Shown piece by piece: positions 7,731 to 19,557 of a DNA stretch of 59,174 nt. Below the pieces are notes generated by a model. It was not told where the DNA came from and did no database searches. It saw nothing but the letters and a program-made list of their open reading frames with translations. The DNA lies in assembly GCF_004684905.1 (NCBI RefSeq), contig NZ_SRJC01000009.1, positions 1 to 59,174 on the forward strand. Reading direction: 5' to 3'. A program made the translations under genes and the position numbers. The stretch comes from Halobacillus salinus. Lineage in GTDB: Bacteria > Bacillota > Bacilli > Bacillales > Halobacillaceae. How positions within the stretch are numbered: the first letter of the stretch is position 1; every line of letters starts with the position of its first letter.

Positions 7731-8595
7731 GATCGCGGCCCCCTTTCACCATACGGGCCAAGTCCTTTGCTAACTCTGCTACACTCTGCCCTTCATAAGG
7801 AAGTCTGATATTCATCTTCTCTTCCACTTTTGCTAAGAATTCTATAACCTCCGGTACGTCTAGCTGCACAGCCTCTAGTGCTTCTTTCTGCTTGAATATT
7901 TCAAGAGGCGTGCCTTCCCGGTACATTTCTCCATTGTTCAGGATAATAATGTGGTCGGCATACTTCAGCGCATCTTCCATGCTGTGCGTCACTAGCACGG
8001 TTGTGAGTTGTTTCTCTTTATGCAAGTTATGGAACATATCCATAATCTCACGCTGCCCGCTAGGATCAAGACCTGCTGTCGGCTCATCAAGCACTAATAC
8101 CTCAGGATTCATCGCGAGGACTCCTGAAATGGCCACTCGGCGCATCTGCCCTCCACTCAAATCAAAAGGAGATCGTTCCAACAACTCTTCGCTTAGTCCC
8201 GTCGCCCTCACGGCCTCAGTTATTCTTGTTTGAATCTCCTGCTCCTCTACACCGAAATTCTCAGGACCGAAAGCGATATCCTTTGATACGGTCTCTTCGA
8301 ATAGTTGGTGCTCTGGATATTGGAATACGACTCCGACTTTTTCACGGAGCTCACGAAGACGTTTATTCTTCTTTCCTGCTTCCATATCGTAAGGGCCAAC
8401 ACTCACTCTTCCGCTGGTTGGTTGCATAAGGCCATTCAAATGCTGCAGTAAGGTTGATTTCCCTGATCCTGTATGACCTATAATAGCAACAAATGACCCG
8501 GATTGTATCGAGAACGATATATCTTGGAGTGCGCGATGTTCGAATGGACTGCCAGGTTGATATACGTAACTTACTTGGTCGAATGTAATGTCCAT
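7723..8595 (-). CDS. ecfA2: ECF transporter ATPase EcfA2
   Basis: 290-residue ABC ATPase: Walker [10 protein letters not shown] (about 40-48), Q-loop [10 protein letters not shown], signature [11 protein letters not shown], Walker [13 protein letters not shown] and H-switch VTHS. It pairs with EcfA1 to drive EcfT. GGAGG precedes the ATG at 8595, which overlaps the end of ecfA1 by 25 bases, suggesting translational coupling. Confidence 0.95.
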   Translation of the reverse strand: MDITFDQVSYVYQPGSPFEHRALQDISFSIQSGSFVAIIGHTGSGKSTLLQHLNGLMQPTSGRVSVGPYDMEAGKKNKRLRELREKVGVVFQYPEHQLFEETVSKDIAFGPENFGVEEQEIQTRITEAVRATGLSEELLERSPFDLSGGQMRRVAISGVLAMNPEVLVLDEPTAGLDPSGQREIMDMFHNLHKEKQLTTVLVTHSMEDALKYADHIIILNNGEMYREGTPLEIFKQKEALEAVQLDVPEVIEFLAKVEEKMNIRLPYEGQSVAELAKDLARMVKGGRDLE

Positions 8596-9410
8596 AATTC
8601 CTCCAACAACTCCTGGTGATTCAATGGCTCACGGGAAATGGTTAAACCAGCATTCATCAATTCATCTGCCAGCTTACTAATAAACGGAGTATCCAAGCCA
8701 ATATCGATTAACCGATCCTTTTCAGAGAAAATGTCTCTAGGGGTACCTTCCATCCACACTTCTCCATTATTCATGACAATGACTCGGTCTGCCTGTGTCA
8801 CTTCTTGAAGATCGTGCGTAATGGTAATCAAAGATAGGTTCCTGGCCCCCTGCACGTCACGGATCGTCTGCATGATTTCTTTACGACCTTTCGGGTCAAG
8901 CATAGCGGTCGCTTCATCTAAGATGATGTATTTAGGTGAGACGGCCAGCACACTAGCAATCGCTACCCTCTGCTTCTGTCCACCAGATAGCCGGTGAGGC
9001 TCTTGGCGTTCATAGTCTGTCATCGATACTGCCTGTAAGCTCTCTCGAATTCGTTCGACCATCAATTCACGAGGCATACCATGGTTCTCCATTCCGAAGG
9101 CAACATCGTCTCGTACTGTTGTTCCAACAAACTGATTGTCCGGATTTTGAAAGACCATTCCAACTTGCTTTCGCACATCCCATATAGTATCAGGCTCTAC
9201 TTTCTGTCCAGATACCAAGATCTCTCCCTCTTGAGGAAATAACAAACCGTTCATCAGTTTTGCGATGGTTGATTTCCCTGAACCGTTATGTCCGATAATC
9301 GCCACCCATTCATCAGCGTCGATTTTGAAGCTGACATCTCTCAACACCCAAGGGGCTTCATCATGGTATCGGAAGGAAACATTTCGGAATTCAATTTGGT
9401 TCTTTTCCAA
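8571..9410 (-). CDS. ecfA1: ECF transporter ATPase EcfA1
   Basis: About 279-residue ABC ATPase: Walker [11 protein letters not shown]-loop [11 protein letters not shown], signature [11 protein letters not shown], Walker [13 protein letters not shown] and H-switch ITHD. The frame stays open to an ATG at 9461. I prefer TTG 9410 because GAGGGGGAG lies directly upstream and the resulting length matches the family. The ATG start would add 17 unconserved-looking residues. It is the first gene of ecfA1-ecfA2-ecfT-truA and follows the rplQ terminator. Confidence 0.92.
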   Translation of the reverse strand: MEKNQIEFRNVSFRYHDEAPWVLRDVSFKIDADEWVAIIGHNGSGKSTIAKLMNGLLFPQEGEILVSGQKVEPDTIWDVRKQVGMVFQNPDNQFVGTTVRDDVAFGMENHGMPRELMVERIRESLQAVSMTDYERQEPHRLSGGQKQRVAIASVLAVSPKYIILDEATAMLDPKGRKEIMQTIRDVQGARNLSLITITHDLQEVTQADRVIVMNNGEVWMEGTPRDIFSEKDRLIDIGLDTPFISKLADELMNAGLTISREPLNHQELLEELWTLHSTK

Positions 9411-9561
9411 TTCTTCTCCCCCTCTGCTCAGCTGACTATTTCCCGGGAAATGCGACACCATTTCCCTCTCTCTATCTTATCTATCTACTCAATAACTGAC
9501 AAAAGAAACCTTATGTTGCATCAAACGTCGAATCTCTATATTTTCATCAGGTATGAAGGGG

Positions 9562-9593
9562 CTGGCGCCTGGAATCAACCATTCCAAGCGCCC
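9562..9593 (-). other. unassigned stem-loop before ecfA1
   Basis: GGCGC-T-TGGAAT and ATTCCA-G-GCGCC pair into an 11-bp stem with a short loop, lying between the rplQ terminator and ecfA1. The flanking GGG and CCC can extend the pairing. No T tract follows in either direction, so it is not an intrinsic terminator. I see no clear promoter in 9411-9616. Confidence 0.5.
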
Positions 9594-9616
9594 CCGTCTA
9601 GTGAGGATAAAATCAT

Positions 9617-9668
9617 AAAAAAAAGGGCTGGATTCAACCTCTAAGAGAGATTCAGTCCTGCCCTTTTC
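9617..9668 (-). terminator. terminator of the S10-spc-alpha cluster
   Basis: A long stem (AAAAGGGC, then GGACTGAATCTCT paired with AGAGGTTGAATCC, then GCCCTTTT) runs into eight T on the minus strand, 16 bases after the rplQ stop. Confidence 0.92.
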
Positions 9669-9683
9669 CATCAATGGTATTCA

Positions 9684-10043
9684 TTAAACTAATTCAATGA
9701 TTGCCATTTTAGCTCCATCACCTTTACGCTCGCCTAGCTTAAGCACGCGAGTGTAACCACCTTGACGGTCTTCATAGCGTGGGCCGATGTCAGAGAATAG
9801 CTTTTGCAAAGCTGTCTGATTACCTTCCTCATCAGCGCTTGCGCTGTAAAGGAATGACTCAGCTTGACGACGAGCATGTAGGTCGCCGCGCTTACCAAGT
9901 GTGATCATTTTCTCTACAACAGAACGAAGCTCTTTTGCTTTAGCTTCTGTTGTTTCTAAACGTTCATGGATGATCAAGTCTGTCGCTAAGTTACGAAGTA
10001 GCGCCATACGCTGATCAGTTGTACGTCCTAGTTTTCTAGCCAT
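9684..10043 (-). CDS. rplQ: 50S ribosomal protein L17
   Basis: 119 residues beginning [23 protein letters not shown], the L17 signature. It is the last gene of the alpha operon portion, 45 bases after rpoA and followed by a strong terminator. L17 lies near the polypeptide exit region of the large subunit. Confidence 0.98.
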   Translation of the reverse strand: MARKLGRTTDQRMALLRNLATDLIIHERLETTEAKAKELRSVVEKMITLGKRGDLHARRQAESFLYSASADEEGNQTALQKLFSDIGPRYEDRQGGYTRVLKLGERKGDGAKMAIIELV

Positions 10044-10088
10044 TGATAATCCCTCCCTTTTCAGAAACTCTTAGATGTTATCTATCAA

Positions 10089-11033
10089 TTAATCGTCTTT
10101 TCTTAAACCTAGTCCAAGTTCATCAAGCTTGTGCTTCACTTCTTCTAGAGACTTACGACCAAGGTTACGGACCTTCATCATGTCCTCTTCTGATTTGTTT
10201 GCAAGCTCTTGGACTGTGTTAATCCCCGCACGTTTTAAGCAATTATAAGAACGAACAGAAAGATCAAGCTCTTCGATCGTCATCTCAAGAACTTTTTCTT
10301 TTTGGTCCTCTTCTTTTTCGACCATGATTTCTGCTTTTTGAGCTTCATCTGTAAGGCCGACAAAGATGTTGAGGTGTTCCATATAAACTTTTGCTCCAAG
10401 AGAGATTGCTTCCTCGGGACGGATACTTCCGTCTGTCCAAACATCTAAAGTGAGTTTATCAAAGTTAGATGTTTGTCCGATTCTAGTGTTCTCGACTTGG
10501 TACGTTACACGAGATACAGGCGTAAAGATAGAATCCACTGGAATCACGCCGATTGGTAAATCTTCGTGGTTGTTTCCTTCTGCTGGACGATATCCTCTGC
10601 CACGCTCTGCAGTAATACGCATGCGTAAGTTAGCATTGCTATCTAGTGTAGCAATGTGAAGATCCGGATTTAGAACTTCTACATCACTATCGTGCGTAAT
10701 GTCTGCTGCTGTTACTTTCCCTTGACCCTGAACATCGATTTCCAAAGTCTTTTCTTCTTCGGAGTAAACCTTCAAAGCTAGTTTCTTCAGGTTCAACACG
10801 ACTGTCGTTACGTCCTCGACTACACCTTCGATGGTTGAGAACTCGTGTAGGACACCGTCGATTTGAACTGATGTTACAGCAGCGCCAGGAAGTGAGGATA
10901 AAAGGATACGACGCAAGGAGTTACCTAGAGTTGTACCATACCCACGCTCAAGCGGTTCTACGACGAACTTACCAAAAGTAGAATCATCGTTGATCTCAAC
11001 CGTCTCAATTTTTGGCTTTTCAATTTCGATCAT
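10089..11033 (-). CDS. rpoA: RNA polymerase alpha subunit
   Basis: 314 residues. The N-terminal assembly domain includes [25 protein letters not shown]. An acidic linker (EKEEDQKEK) follows, then the C-terminal DNA-binding domain with [16 protein letters not shown] and [13 protein letters not shown]. The C-terminal domain contacts UP elements and activators such as Spx. AAGGAGGG precedes the ATG. A 178-base gap separates it from rpsK and contains its own promoter and a leader hairpin. Confidence 0.98.
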   Translation of the reverse strand: MIEIEKPKIETVEINDDSTFGKFVVEPLERGYGTTLGNSLRRILLSSLPGAAVTSVQIDGVLHEFSTIEGVVEDVTTVVLNLKKLALKVYSEEEKTLEIDVQGQGKVTAADITHDSDVEVLNPDLHIATLDSNANLRMRITAERGRGYRPAEGNNHEDLPIGVIPVDSIFTPVSRVTYQVENTRIGQTSNFDKLTLDVWTDGSIRPEEAISLGAKVYMEHLNIFVGLTDEAQKAEIMVEKEEDQKEKVLEMTIEELDLSVRSYNCLKRAGINTVQELANKSEEDMMKVRNLGRKSLEEVKHKLDELGLGLRKDD

Positions 11034-11066
11034 TACACTAAACCCTCCTTCAAAACGTCGAAACCC

Positions 11067-11090
11067 CGGTTAGACTCACATGTCTAACCG
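11067..11090 (-). other. leader hairpin upstream of rpoA
   Basis: CGGTTAGAC and GTCTAACCG form a perfect 9-bp stem with a six-base loop, about 35 bases before the rpoA start and within the predicted rpoA leader. There is no T tract. Its role is unknown. Confidence 0.55.
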
Positions 11091-11166
11091 AAATTCCTCA
11101 GGTAGGCAGTTCCGATTAGAGACAACTGCACGTTTTCTCTGTCTAATGCGGTGCTGTTTGAATGCT

Positions 11167-11195
11167 ATCATAACCCATTATAGACAGGGTGACAA
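11167..11195 (-). promoter_or_regulatory. internal promoter for rpoA-rplQ
   Basis: TTGTCA (11190-11195) and TATGAT (11167-11172) are 17 bases apart on the minus strand, each one base from consensus. They lie in the long rpsK-rpoA gap. This would give extra alpha subunit expression independent of the upstream ribosomal genes. Confidence 0.6.
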
Positions 11196-11211
11196 ATTCT
11201 ATTCAGAACAA

Positions 11212-11607
11212 TTATACGCGACGACGTTTTGGCGGACGGCAACCGTTGTGTGGTACTGGAGTTACGTCTACGATAGCAGTGATATCAAGACCAGCTGCTT
11301 GTAGAGAACGGATTGCTGCTTCACGACCAGCACCAGGGCCTTTTACAGTAACCTCTAGTGACTTCATGCCGTTGTCCATTGCATCTTTGGCAGCAGCTTC
11401 AGAGCACATTTGTGCGGCGAATGGAGTAGACTTACGAGAGCCTTTGAAACCAAGTGCACCAGCACTGCTCCAGCTGATTACGTTACCTTGTACATCGGTG
11501 ATCGTTACGATCGTGTTGTTGAAAGTAGAACGGATGTGAGCCACACCAGTTTCTATATTCTTTTTCACGCGACGCTTACGACTGCGAGTGTTTCCTTTAC
11601 GTGCCAT
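11212..11607 (-). CDS. rpsK: 30S ribosomal protein S11
   Basis: 131 residues with the S11 motifs [16 protein letters not shown] and the C-terminal [19 protein letters not shown]11 lines the E-site side of the platform near the Shine-Dalgarno helix. GGAGGTAAG precedes the ATG. It follows rpsM by 28 bases. Confidence 0.98.
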   Translation of the reverse strand: MARKGNTRSRKRRVKKNIETGVAHIRSTFNNTIVTITDVQGNVISWSSAGALGFKGSRKSTPFAAQMCSEAAAKDAMDNGMKSLEVTVKGPGAGREAAIRSLQAAGLDITAIVDVTPVPHNGCRPPKRRRV

Positions 11608-11635
11608 AGATTAGCTTACCTCCTTTATTGTTTGA

Positions 11636-12001
11636 TTATTTACGTTTGTTTGCAACCGTACGACGTGGTCCTTTACGTGTACGAGAGTTGTTTTTCGTCT
11701 TTTGACCGCGAAGTGGAAGACCACGACGGTGACGGATTCCACGGTAGGAACCAATTTCGATTAGACGTTTGATGTTAAGAGAGTTTTCACGGCGAAGGTC
11801 ACCTTCAACGTTCAACTCGTTTACTACGCTACGGATCTTACCAAGTTCGTCTTCTGTAAGGTCGCGAACGCGAGTATTTCCAGAAACTCCAGCTTCTTCA
11901 AGAATATCAGCAGCTAGTGATTTTCCGATACCATATACATAAGTTAGAGAGATCACAACGCGCTTATCGCGTGGGATATCTACACCTGCTATACGTGCCA
12001 T
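11636..12001 (-). CDS. rpsM: 30S ribosomal protein S13
   Basis: 121 residues starting [14 protein letters not shown], with the [22 protein letters not shown] signature and basic tail that contacts P-site tRNA and bridge B1. GGAGG lies nine bases before the ATG. It follows rpmJ by 20 bases. Confidence 0.98.
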   Translation of the reverse strand: MARIAGVDIPRDKRVVISLTYVYGIGKSLAADILEEAGVSGNTRVRDLTEDELGKIRSVVNELNVEGDLRRENSLNIKRLIEIGSYRGIRHRRGLPLRGQKTKNNSRTRKGPRRTVANKRK

Positions 12002-12021
12002 TGGGTTGCACCTCCTTCAGT

Positions 12022-12162
<141 letters not shown>

Positions 12163-12381
12163 TTATTTGTAACGGTACGTAATACGACCCTTAGTTAAAT
12201 CATAAGGAGAAAGTTCTACCGTTACTTTGTCTCCTGGCAAGATTCGAATAAAGTGCATACGAATTTTACCTGAAACGTGAGCTAAAACGGTATGACCGTT
12301 CTCGAGTTCTACCTTAAACTGTGCGTTCGGTAAGGTTTCAACGATCGTTCCTTCTACTTCAATTACATCGTCTTTCGCCAT
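12163..12381 (-). CDS. infA: translation initiation factor IF-1
   Basis: 72 residues forming a single S1/OB domain ([20 protein letters not shown], ending KGRITYRYK), the standard IF-1. It binds the 30S A site during initiation. AAGGGAG precedes the ATG. It overlaps the end of the upstream KOW gene by 23 bases. Confidence 0.98.
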   Translation of the reverse strand: MAKDDVIEVEGTIVETLPNAQFKVELENGHTVLAHVSGKIRMHFIRILPGDKVTVELSPYDLTKGRITYRYK

Positions 12382-12694
12382 CGAGTTGATCTCCCTTCTT
12401 CAAATCAGTCACTAGTTCATTGACATATTTCGAAACAGCAAAGCGTAGTTTGCCGTTTGTGACTCGACCAGTTTCCAGAAGGCTGTTCTGGACCTCCGGA
12501 GAGATGAAGTCCATGAGCTCAACATGCTGCATGTTCTTTTTCTTTGGTCGATCATACTTCCTTTTCTCTCCGTCGGCAAGCAGCACAAAGCGGCCATCCA
12601 GCACATCGATTACTACAGCGTACTGTCCTGCCTCACGCCCCTGCACAATACGAACAATTTGACCTATTCGCGGACTCGACTCAGATTCGTTCAA
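12359..12694 (-). CDS. KOW-domain RNA-binding protein
   Basis: 111 residues. The N-terminal half is a KOW motif ([31 protein letters not shown]) like that of eukaryotic/archaeal L14e. The C-terminal half is charged and not recognisable to me. A gene of this kind sits between map and infA in many Bacillaceae and is annotated as ribosomal protein L14e/L6e/L27e-like. Its job is not settled as far as I know. The start is TTG with AGGTGA upstream. Confidence 0.88.
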   Translation of the reverse strand: MNESESSPRIGQIVRIVQGREAGQYAVVIDVLDGRFVLLADGEKRKYDRPKKKNMQHVELMDFISPEVQNSLLETGRVTNGKLRFAVSKYVNELVTDLKKGDQLDGERRCN

Positions 12695-12710
12695 ATACGA
12701 TCACCTTCAT

Positions 12711-14128
<1,418 letters not shown>

Positions 14129-14145
14129 TCATTAGTTTTCACTAA

Positions 14146-15435
14146 TTATTTGATAAAGCCTTTGTAGTGGCGTTTTACTAACTGACTTTCCAGCTGTTTC
14201 ATCATTTCAAGGGCAACCCCCACCACGATGAGTAAGCTCGTTCCTCCGATTTGAACGGAAGGTGGCAATCCAGCCACATTACCAAGGATCAATGGAAGAA
14301 TTGCTACAGCTGCCAAGAATAGGGACCCTACGAACGTCAAACGATACATAACACGAGTTAGATACGTTTCTGTGTTCGCTCCTGGACGAATTCCAGGAAT
14401 GTAGCCGCCTTGCTTCTTCAAGTTCTCTGCCATTTGCTCTGGATTAACCTGAACAAATGTATAGAAATACGTGAAGGCAATAATAAGAGCCACATAGATC
14501 ACCATTCCAGGCCAGTTTTGATAGTTAAAGATATATTCAATAACAGAGGCTACTGGGCCTTCAAAGAATCCAGCTACAGTTCTCGGTGCGATAATGAATG
14601 AAATCGCAAAGATGACTGGAATAACCCCTGCTGCGTTCACTTTAAGCGGTAAGTGAGTAGAGTGCCCACCTACAGGCGAGCGGTTCACTAAACGCTTCGC
14701 ATACTGGATAGGAATCTTACGAAGGGCTTGTTGGATGAAGATGACACCCACAACAACCGCAACGATTACAAGCAAGATCAGACCAATGATAACTAAGTTG
14801 ATGAATAGTTGGTCTCCGGCGTCGGAGATATACTGATCATACAACTGGTTCACACCGTTCGGGATCGCTGCTACGATTCCTGCGAAAATGAGAATAGAAA
14901 TTCCATTTCCGACACCGTGTGCAGTGATTTGCTCACCAAGCCACATTAGGAATGCTGTTCCACCCGTTAAGACAAGCGCAATAGCGGCGAACTTGGCAAC
15001 GCCAGGGTTCTGGATCAATTGACCTTGCGCCATAGCGTTAAAACCAATGGACATTCCGATCGCTTGGATAAGAGCTAAAACAATCGTTCCATAGCGGGTA
15101 AACTGAGCTAATTTTCGACGGCCCACTTCCCCTTGCTTCTTCCATTCCGCAAACTTAGGAACTACATCCATCTGTAACAATTGCATGATGATGGAGGCAG
15201 TAATGTAGGGCATGATCCCCATAGCAAAGATGGAGAAGTTCTGTAATGCCCCGCCTCCAAACGTATTCAAGAAACCGAACGCATTCTGTTCATTCATGAA
15301 TGTGATCGCATCTCGGTTTGTAAAGGGTACAGGGATAAATGTTCCTAAACGGAAAACGACAAGCATCAAAAGAGTGAAGATGATTTTCCGTCGAATATCA
15401 CCCACGCGCATAAAATTGGAGATTGTCCGGAACAT
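14146..15435 (-). CDS. secY: preprotein translocase channel SecY
   Basis: 429 residues with ten hydrophobic segments, the usual SecY length. The N-terminal IRRKIIFTLLMLVVFRLGTFIPVPF, the plug region and the cytosolic loop QYAKRLVNR typical of SecY are present. It forms the membrane pore with SecE and is driven by SecA. The start codon overlaps the rplO stop by one base (TAATG), so expression is coupled to the ribosomal genes. Confidence 0.98.
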   Translation of the reverse strand: MFRTISNFMRVGDIRRKIIFTLLMLVVFRLGTFIPVPFTNRDAITFMNEQNAFGFLNTFGGGALQNFSIFAMGIMPYITASIIMQLLQMDVVPKFAEWKKQGEVGRRKLAQFTRYGTIVLALIQAIGMSIGFNAMAQGQLIQNPGVAKFAAIALVLTGGTAFLMWLGEQITAHGVGNGISILIFAGIVAAIPNGVNQLYDQYISDAGDQLFINLVIIGLILLVIVAVVVGVIFIQQALRKIPIQYAKRLVNRSPVGGHSTHLPLKVNAAGVIPVIFAISFIIAPRTVAGFFEGPVASVIEYIFNYQNWPGMVIYVALIIAFTYFYTFVQVNPEQMAENLKKQGGYIPGIRPGANTETYLTRVMYRLTFVGSLFLAAVAILPLILGNVAGLPPSVQIGGTSLLIVVGVALEMMKQLESQLVKRHYKGFIK

Positions 15436-15875
15436 TAAATCACCTCAGTTTGACCGCCCGCTGCTTCGATTGCTTCTTTAGCTGAAGCAGAGAACTTGTG
15501 AGCTTTCACTGTAAGTTTCTTTTCGACAGAACCTTTAGCTAGTACTTTGATGCCAGCTTTCTCTTTGCTTACAACACCAGTTTCAAGTAGTAGCTCAGGT
15601 GTAACCTCAGTACCCTCTTCGAAACGGTTGAGAGCGTCAAGGTTAACAATCGCAAATTCCTTACGGTGAACGTTAGTGAAACCACGCTTCGGAAGGCGTT
15701 GGAATAGTGGCATTTGGCCACCCTCAAAACCTGGACGAGTCTTGCTGCCAGAACGTTGTCCTTGACCTTTGTGACCACGGCCAGATGTCTTACCGTTACC
15801 AGTAGCCATACCACGACCTACGCGATTACGCTCTTTACGAGTACCTTTAGCAGGTTTAAGTTCATGCAGTTTCAT
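15435..15875 (-). CDS. rplO: 50S ribosomal protein L15
   Basis: 146 residues beginning [14 protein letters not shown], with the glycine/basic extension [24 protein letters not shown] that penetrates 23S rRNA, and [25 protein letters not shown] precedes the ATG. It lies between rpmD and secY. Confidence 0.98.
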   Translation of the reverse strand: MKLHELKPAKGTRKERNRVGRGMATGNGKTSGRGHKGQGQRSGSKTRPGFEGGQMPLFQRLPKRGFTNVHRKEFAIVNLDALNRFEEGTEVTPELLLETGVVSKEKAGIKVLAKGSVEKKLTVKAHKFSASAKEAIEAAGGQTEVI

Positions 15876-15904
15876 GCGAGCACCTCCTTATTTGTAATCT
15901 TAAC

Positions 15905-16087
15905 TTATACTTCCTTAACCGATACAAGGTGAGATACCTTTTCAGCCATACCTCGGATCGCTGGGTTATCTTCAAGTACGACAGTTTGACGGATCTTCTT
16001 CAGACCTAGCGCCTTGACAGTAGAGCGCTGATCTTGCGGTCTACCAATAACACTGCGCGTGAGGGTAATTTCTAACTTTTTAGCCAT
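15905..16087 (-). CDS. rpmD: 50S ribosomal protein L30
   Basis: 60 residues ([20 protein letters not shown], then [21 protein letters not shown]), the full L30 fold and typical length. AAGGAGGG precedes the ATG. It follows rpsE by 18 bases. Confidence 0.98.
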   Translation of the reverse strand: MAKKLEITLTRSVIGRPQDQRSTVKALGLKKIRQTVVLEDNPAIRGMAEKVSHLVSVKEV

Positions 16088-16105
16088 TGTATTTCCCTCC
16101 TTATT

Positions 16106-16603
16106 TTACAGTTCTTCGACAGTCTTCCCACGAAGTTTTGCAACGTCTTCAGCGCGCTTAAGCTCGCTAAGTCCAGTTAGTGTCGCACGTACCATGTTAA
16201 TTGGTGTGTTTGAACCAAGTGACTTAGATAGAATGTCTTGAACACCTGCAAGCTCAAGTACCGCACGGACAGGTCCACCTGCGATAACTCCAGTACCTTC
16301 AGCAGCTGGTTTCATCAGGATGTTACCCGCACCGAAACGACCGTTGATTTCGTGTGGGATCGTCGTACCTTTAACAGGTACTGTGATTAGATTTTTCTTC
16401 GCATCATCAATAGCCTTTTTGATAGCTTCTGGGACCTCTTGGGCTTTCCCTGTACCGAAGCCAACATGACCATTTTTATCTCCTACTACAACCAATGCAG
16501 CAAAACGGAAACGACGTCCACCTTTAACTACTTTTGCAACACGGTTGATCGTAACTACGCGTTCTTCAAGATCTAGTTTGTTAGGGTCGATGTTTGTATT
16601 CAT
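16106..16603 (-). CDS. rpsE: 30S ribosomal protein S5
   Basis: 165 residues. The N-terminal double-stranded RNA-binding fold contains [27 protein letters not shown], and the C-terminal domain contains [25 protein letters not shown]5 affects decoding accuracy, and the loop around KGGRRF, where spectinomycin resistance arises, looks wild type. GGAGGGAC precedes the ATG. Confidence 0.98.
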   Translation of the reverse strand: MNTNIDPNKLDLEERVVTINRVAKVVKGGRRFRFAALVVVGDKNGHVGFGTGKAQEVPEAIKKAIDDAKKNLITVPVKGTTIPHEINGRFGAGNILMKPAAEGTGVIAGGPVRAVLELAGVQDILSKSLGSNTPINMVRATLTGLSELKRAEDVAKLRGKTVEEL

Positions 16604-16623
16604 TTATGTCCCTCCTTTAACGA

Positions 16624-16986
16624 TTAAAATTCCAGGCCGGCTTCGCGAGCCGCTTCTGCTAGGGCTTCTACACGTCCATGATACAAGTAACCACCGCGGT
16701 CGAATACAACAACTTTATATCCGTTGTCGATTGCACGCTTAGCTACCATCTCACCGACTTTTTGAGCTGCTTCAACGTTACCAGTTACATCAAGATCGAA
16801 ACCGTTGTCGACTGTAGATGCGCTAGCCACTGTTACTTGGCTTTCATCATCGATAAGTTGAGCGTAAATGTGTTTGTTAGAGCGATATACGTTCAAACGT
16901 GGACGTTCAGCTGTGCCGAAGACGTTTTTACGAACACGTGCATGACGCTTTTTACGCACGACATTTTTATCTGCCTTACTAATCAT
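16624..16986 (-). CDS. rplR: 50S ribosomal protein L18
   Basis: 120 residues starting [19 protein letters not shown]. The frame is open for eight more codons, but AAGGAG lies eight bases before the ATG at 16986 and this start matches the family. L18 binds 5S rRNA with L5 and L25. The C-terminal [26 protein letters not shown] is diagnostic. Confidence 0.98.
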   Translation of the reverse strand: MISKADKNVVRKKRHARVRKNVFGTAERPRLNVYRSNKHIYAQLIDDESQVTVASASTVDNGFDLDVTGNVEAAQKVGEMVAKRAIDNGYKVVVFDRGGYLYHGRVEALAEAAREAGLEF

Positions 16987-17020
16987 TCGGGTCACTCCTT
17001 TCTTATACATTACCTAAGCC

Positions 17021-17557
17021 TTACTTAGCTGTTTTACCTTCTTTTCTGCGTACATGTTCGTTCTCGTAACGAATTCCTTTACCTTTATAAGGCTCTGGAG
17101 GACGAATCGCGCGAATGTTAGCAGCTACTGCGCCAACAAGCTCTTTATCGATTCCTTTAACCGTTACTTTTGTTTGGGTAGGAACTTCGATTTCGATACC
17201 TTCGCGTTTTTCTACCTCTACAGGGTGGGAGTAACCAGCGTTGATGACAACTTGGTCTCCTTGTTTTTGAGCACGGTAACCTACACCGATGATTTCAAGG
17301 CTCTTCTCATAACCTTTAGTAACACCTTCAACCATGTTACCGATCAGGCTGCGGGTAGTACCATGAAGAGCACGGTGTTCTTTATGGTCACTAGGGCGAG
17401 CGACGGAAAGAACGTTGTCTTCAATTGTCACCGTAATGTCCTGGTGGAACTCACGAGTAAGTTCACCTTTAGGACCTTTTACTGTGATTGTATTGTTATC
17501 CTGAACGATTTCAACACCTTCAGGAATTTCAAGTGATTTTAATCCTACGCGAGACAT
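17021..17557 (-). CDS. rplF: 50S ribosomal protein L6
   Basis: 178 residues with two repeated L6 domains and the C-terminal signature [25 protein letters not shown]6 lies near the sarcin-ricin loop and factor-binding site. AGGAGGTGC precedes the ATG. Confidence 0.98.
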   Translation of the reverse strand: MSRVGLKSLEIPEGVEIVQDNNTITVKGPKGELTREFHQDITVTIEDNVLSVARPSDHKEHRALHGTTRSLIGNMVEGVTKGYEKSLEIIGVGYRAQKQGDQVVINAGYSHPVEVEKREGIEIEVPTQTKVTVKGIDKELVGAVAANIRAIRPPEPYKGKGIRYENEHVRRKEGKTAK

Positions 17558-17587
17558 ATTGTTGCACCTCCTGTCTTATCTGTTTTA

Positions 17588-17986
17588 TTACCAGATGTAA
17601 GCTAGAACTTCGCCACCGATGGCTTGTTCGCGAGCTTCTTTATCTGTTAGTACACCTTTTGATGTGGATACGACTGCTACACCAAGACCGTTAAGAACTT
17701 TAGGAAGTTCTTCAGCTTTAGCGTAAACACGTAGACCAGGCTTACTGATACGTTTCACACCAGTGATTACACGCTCGTTGCTTTGTCCGTACTTAAGGAA
17801 GATGCGAAGGACACCTTGTTTGCTGTCTTCAACAAATTCATAATCACGTACAAAACCTTCACGCTTAAGGATATCAGCGATTTCTTTCTTTACGTTGGAA
17901 GCTGGAAGCTCAAGCTTCTCGTGACGCACCATGTTAGCGTTACGAATACGCGTTAGCATATCTGCAATTGGATCTGTCATTGTCAT
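17588..17986 (-). CDS. rpsH: 30S ribosomal protein S8
   Basis: 132 residues beginning [18 protein letters not shown], with the [27 protein letters not shown] signature. S8 is a primary 16S-binding protein of the central domain. GGAGG lies 11 bases before the ATG. Confidence 0.98.
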   Translation of the reverse strand: MTMTDPIADMLTRIRNANMVRHEKLELPASNVKKEIADILKREGFVRDYEFVEDSKQGVLRIFLKYGQSNERVITGVKRISKPGLRVYAKAEELPKVLNGLGVAVVSTSKGVLTDKEAREQAIGGEVLAYIW

Positions 17987-18016
17987 AACTCATTTACCTC
18001 CTTCCCTAAATCGGGT

Positions 18017-18202
18017 TTACCAGCTGGCTTTTTTGACACCAGGGATTTGTCCTTTATATGCAAGTTCACGGAAACAAATACGGCAAAGCTTAAACTTACG
18101 AAGTACAGAGTGTGGACGTCCGCAACGTTCACAGCGTGTATATTCACGTACTTGGTACTTCTGTTTACGCTTCTGTTTCGCGACCATTGATTTTTTAGCC
18201 AC
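18017..18202 (-). CDS. rpsZ: 30S ribosomal protein S14, zinc-binding short form
   Basis: 61 residues with two CxxC pairs (RCERCGR and LCRICFR), the zinc-containing short S14 found as the main copy in Bacillaceae. The start is GTG at 18202 behind GGAGGGAAAATA. It sits between rplE and rpsH, the standard position. Confidence 0.98.
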   Translation of the reverse strand: MAKKSMVAKQKRKQKYQVREYTRCERCGRPHSVLRKFKLCRICFRELAYKGQIPGVKKASW

Positions 18203-18228
18203 TATTTTCCCTCCTTATCGTTAGCTCA

Positions 18229-18768
18229 TTATTTTTGGAACGGCATACCGAATTGAGCTAATAGTTCACGGGATTCTTCGTCAGAGTCAGCAGTAGTAAC
18301 GATGACGATATCCATACCACGTACTTTATTTACTTTATCGTAATCAATCTCTGGGAAAATCAATTGTTCTTTTACACCTAGCGTGTAGTTTCCACGGCCA
18401 TCAAAAGCTTTCTTAGAGATACCACGGAAGTCGCGTACACGCGGAAGGGATACAGCGATCAGTTTCTGGAAGAATTCGTACATGCGCTCACCACGAAGGG
18501 TAACCTTCGCACCGATTGGCATGCCTTCACGTAGACGGAAACCTGCGATAGATTTCTTCGCTTTCGTGATCATTGGCTTCTGACCAGTAATCATTGTTAG
18601 TTCTTCTACTGCTGTGTCTAGTGCTTTCGCGTTTTGAACAGCGTCACCTACACCCATGTTGACAACGATTTTCTCAACTTTAGGTGTTTGCATGATTGAA
18701 TCATAGTTGAATTTGTTCATCAAAGAAGGAACAATTTCTTCTTGATATTGTTTCTTTAGTTCGTTCAT
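18229..18768 (-). CDS. rplE: 50S ribosomal protein L5
   Basis: 179 residues. It binds 5S rRNA and touches the P-site tRNA. Signatures include [44 protein letters not shown] and [28 protein letters not shown] precedes the ATG. Confidence 0.98.
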   Translation of the reverse strand: MNELKKQYQEEIVPSLMNKFNYDSIMQTPKVEKIVVNMGVGDAVQNAKALDTAVEELTMITGQKPMITKAKKSIAGFRLREGMPIGAKVTLRGERMYEFFQKLIAVSLPRVRDFRGISKKAFDGRGNYTLGVKEQLIFPEIDYDKVNKVRGMDIVIVTTADSDEESRELLAQFGMPFQK

Positions 18769-18794
18769 CGTGTGGCCCTCCTTTCATCTATGGG

Positions 18795-19106
18795 TTATTT
18801 GTCTAGTGCTTCACCAGATTTTTTCGCGATACGAACTTTCTTGTCGCCCTCAACTTTGTACCCAACACGTGTTGGTTCACCAGTTTTCGGGTCAATTGGC
18901 ATTACGTTAGAAACGTGAATCGCAGCTTCTTGTGTTAGGATTCCACCTTGTGGGTTCTCCTGAGAAGGTTTCGAGTGCTTTTTCACTTCGTTGACACCTT
19001 CAACAAGAACACGATCGTTCTTTGGATAAGCTTCAAGGACTGTTCCTTGTTTGCCTTTATCCTTACCAGTAATAACCATTACTTTGTCACCTTTTTTTAC
19101 GTGCAT
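18795..19106 (-). CDS. rplX: 50S ribosomal protein L24
   Basis: 103 residues beginning [21 protein letters not shown], a KOW motif. The frame is open for 11 codons upstream, but AGGAGGTGC sits before ATG 19106 and this start matches the family. L24 starts 50S assembly by binding the 5' domain of 23S rRNA. Confidence 0.98.
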   Translation of the reverse strand: MHVKKGDKVMVITGKDKGKQGTVLEAYPKNDRVLVEGVNEVKKHSKPSQENPQGGILTQEAAIHVSNVMPIDPKTGEPTRVGYKVEGDKKVRIAKKSGEALDK

Positions 19107-19146
19107 TCTTCGCGCACCTCCTTGACAAGGCATTTTCAATTCGAAA

Positions 19147-19515
19147 TTACAATACTTCTGGAGCTAGAGAAACGATCTTCATGAACTTAGCTTCACGAAG
19201 TTCACGAGCTACCGGTCCAAAGATACGAGTACCGCGTGGTCCTTTATCATCACGGATGATTACGGCTGCGTTCTCATCAAAACGGATATAAGAACCATCT
19301 TTGCGGCGCATACCGCTCTTAGAACGTACGATAACGGCTTTTACTACTTCACCTTTTTTAACAACGCCCCCTGGTGTTGCCTGTTTCACTGTCGCAGTGA
19401 TGACATCACCAATGTTCGCAGTCTTACGGCCTGATCCACCCAAGACTTTGATCGTTTGGATTTCACGGGCACCAGAGTTATCTGCAACTTTCAGACGACT
19501 TTCCTGTTGAATCAT
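19147..19515 (-). CDS. rplN: 50S ribosomal protein L14
   Basis: 122 residues beginning [19 protein letters not shown], the universal L14 start, with the conserved [18 protein letters not shown] segment. L14 forms intersubunit bridges and is the target of the silencing factor RsfS. GGGAGG precedes the ATG. Confidence 0.98.
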   Translation of the reverse strand: MIQQESRLKVADNSGAREIQTIKVLGGSGRKTANIGDVITATVKQATPGGVVKKGEVVKAVIVRSKSGMRRKDGSYIRFDENAAVIIRDDKGPRGTRIFGPVARELREAKFMKIVSLAPEVL

Positions 19516-19557
19516 ACCATGTAACCTCCCTTCGGAATCAATCCGAGCGAACTTGAA

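Noticed and set aside
17054-17536. 160-codon plus-strand open frame
   Set aside because: It lies wholly antisense to rplF, has no plausible ribosome site, and has a cysteine/phenylalanine-rich composition typical of a reverse-frame shadow. The same applies to most other plus-strand frames, for example 11410-11772, 25460-25930 and 40796-41236.
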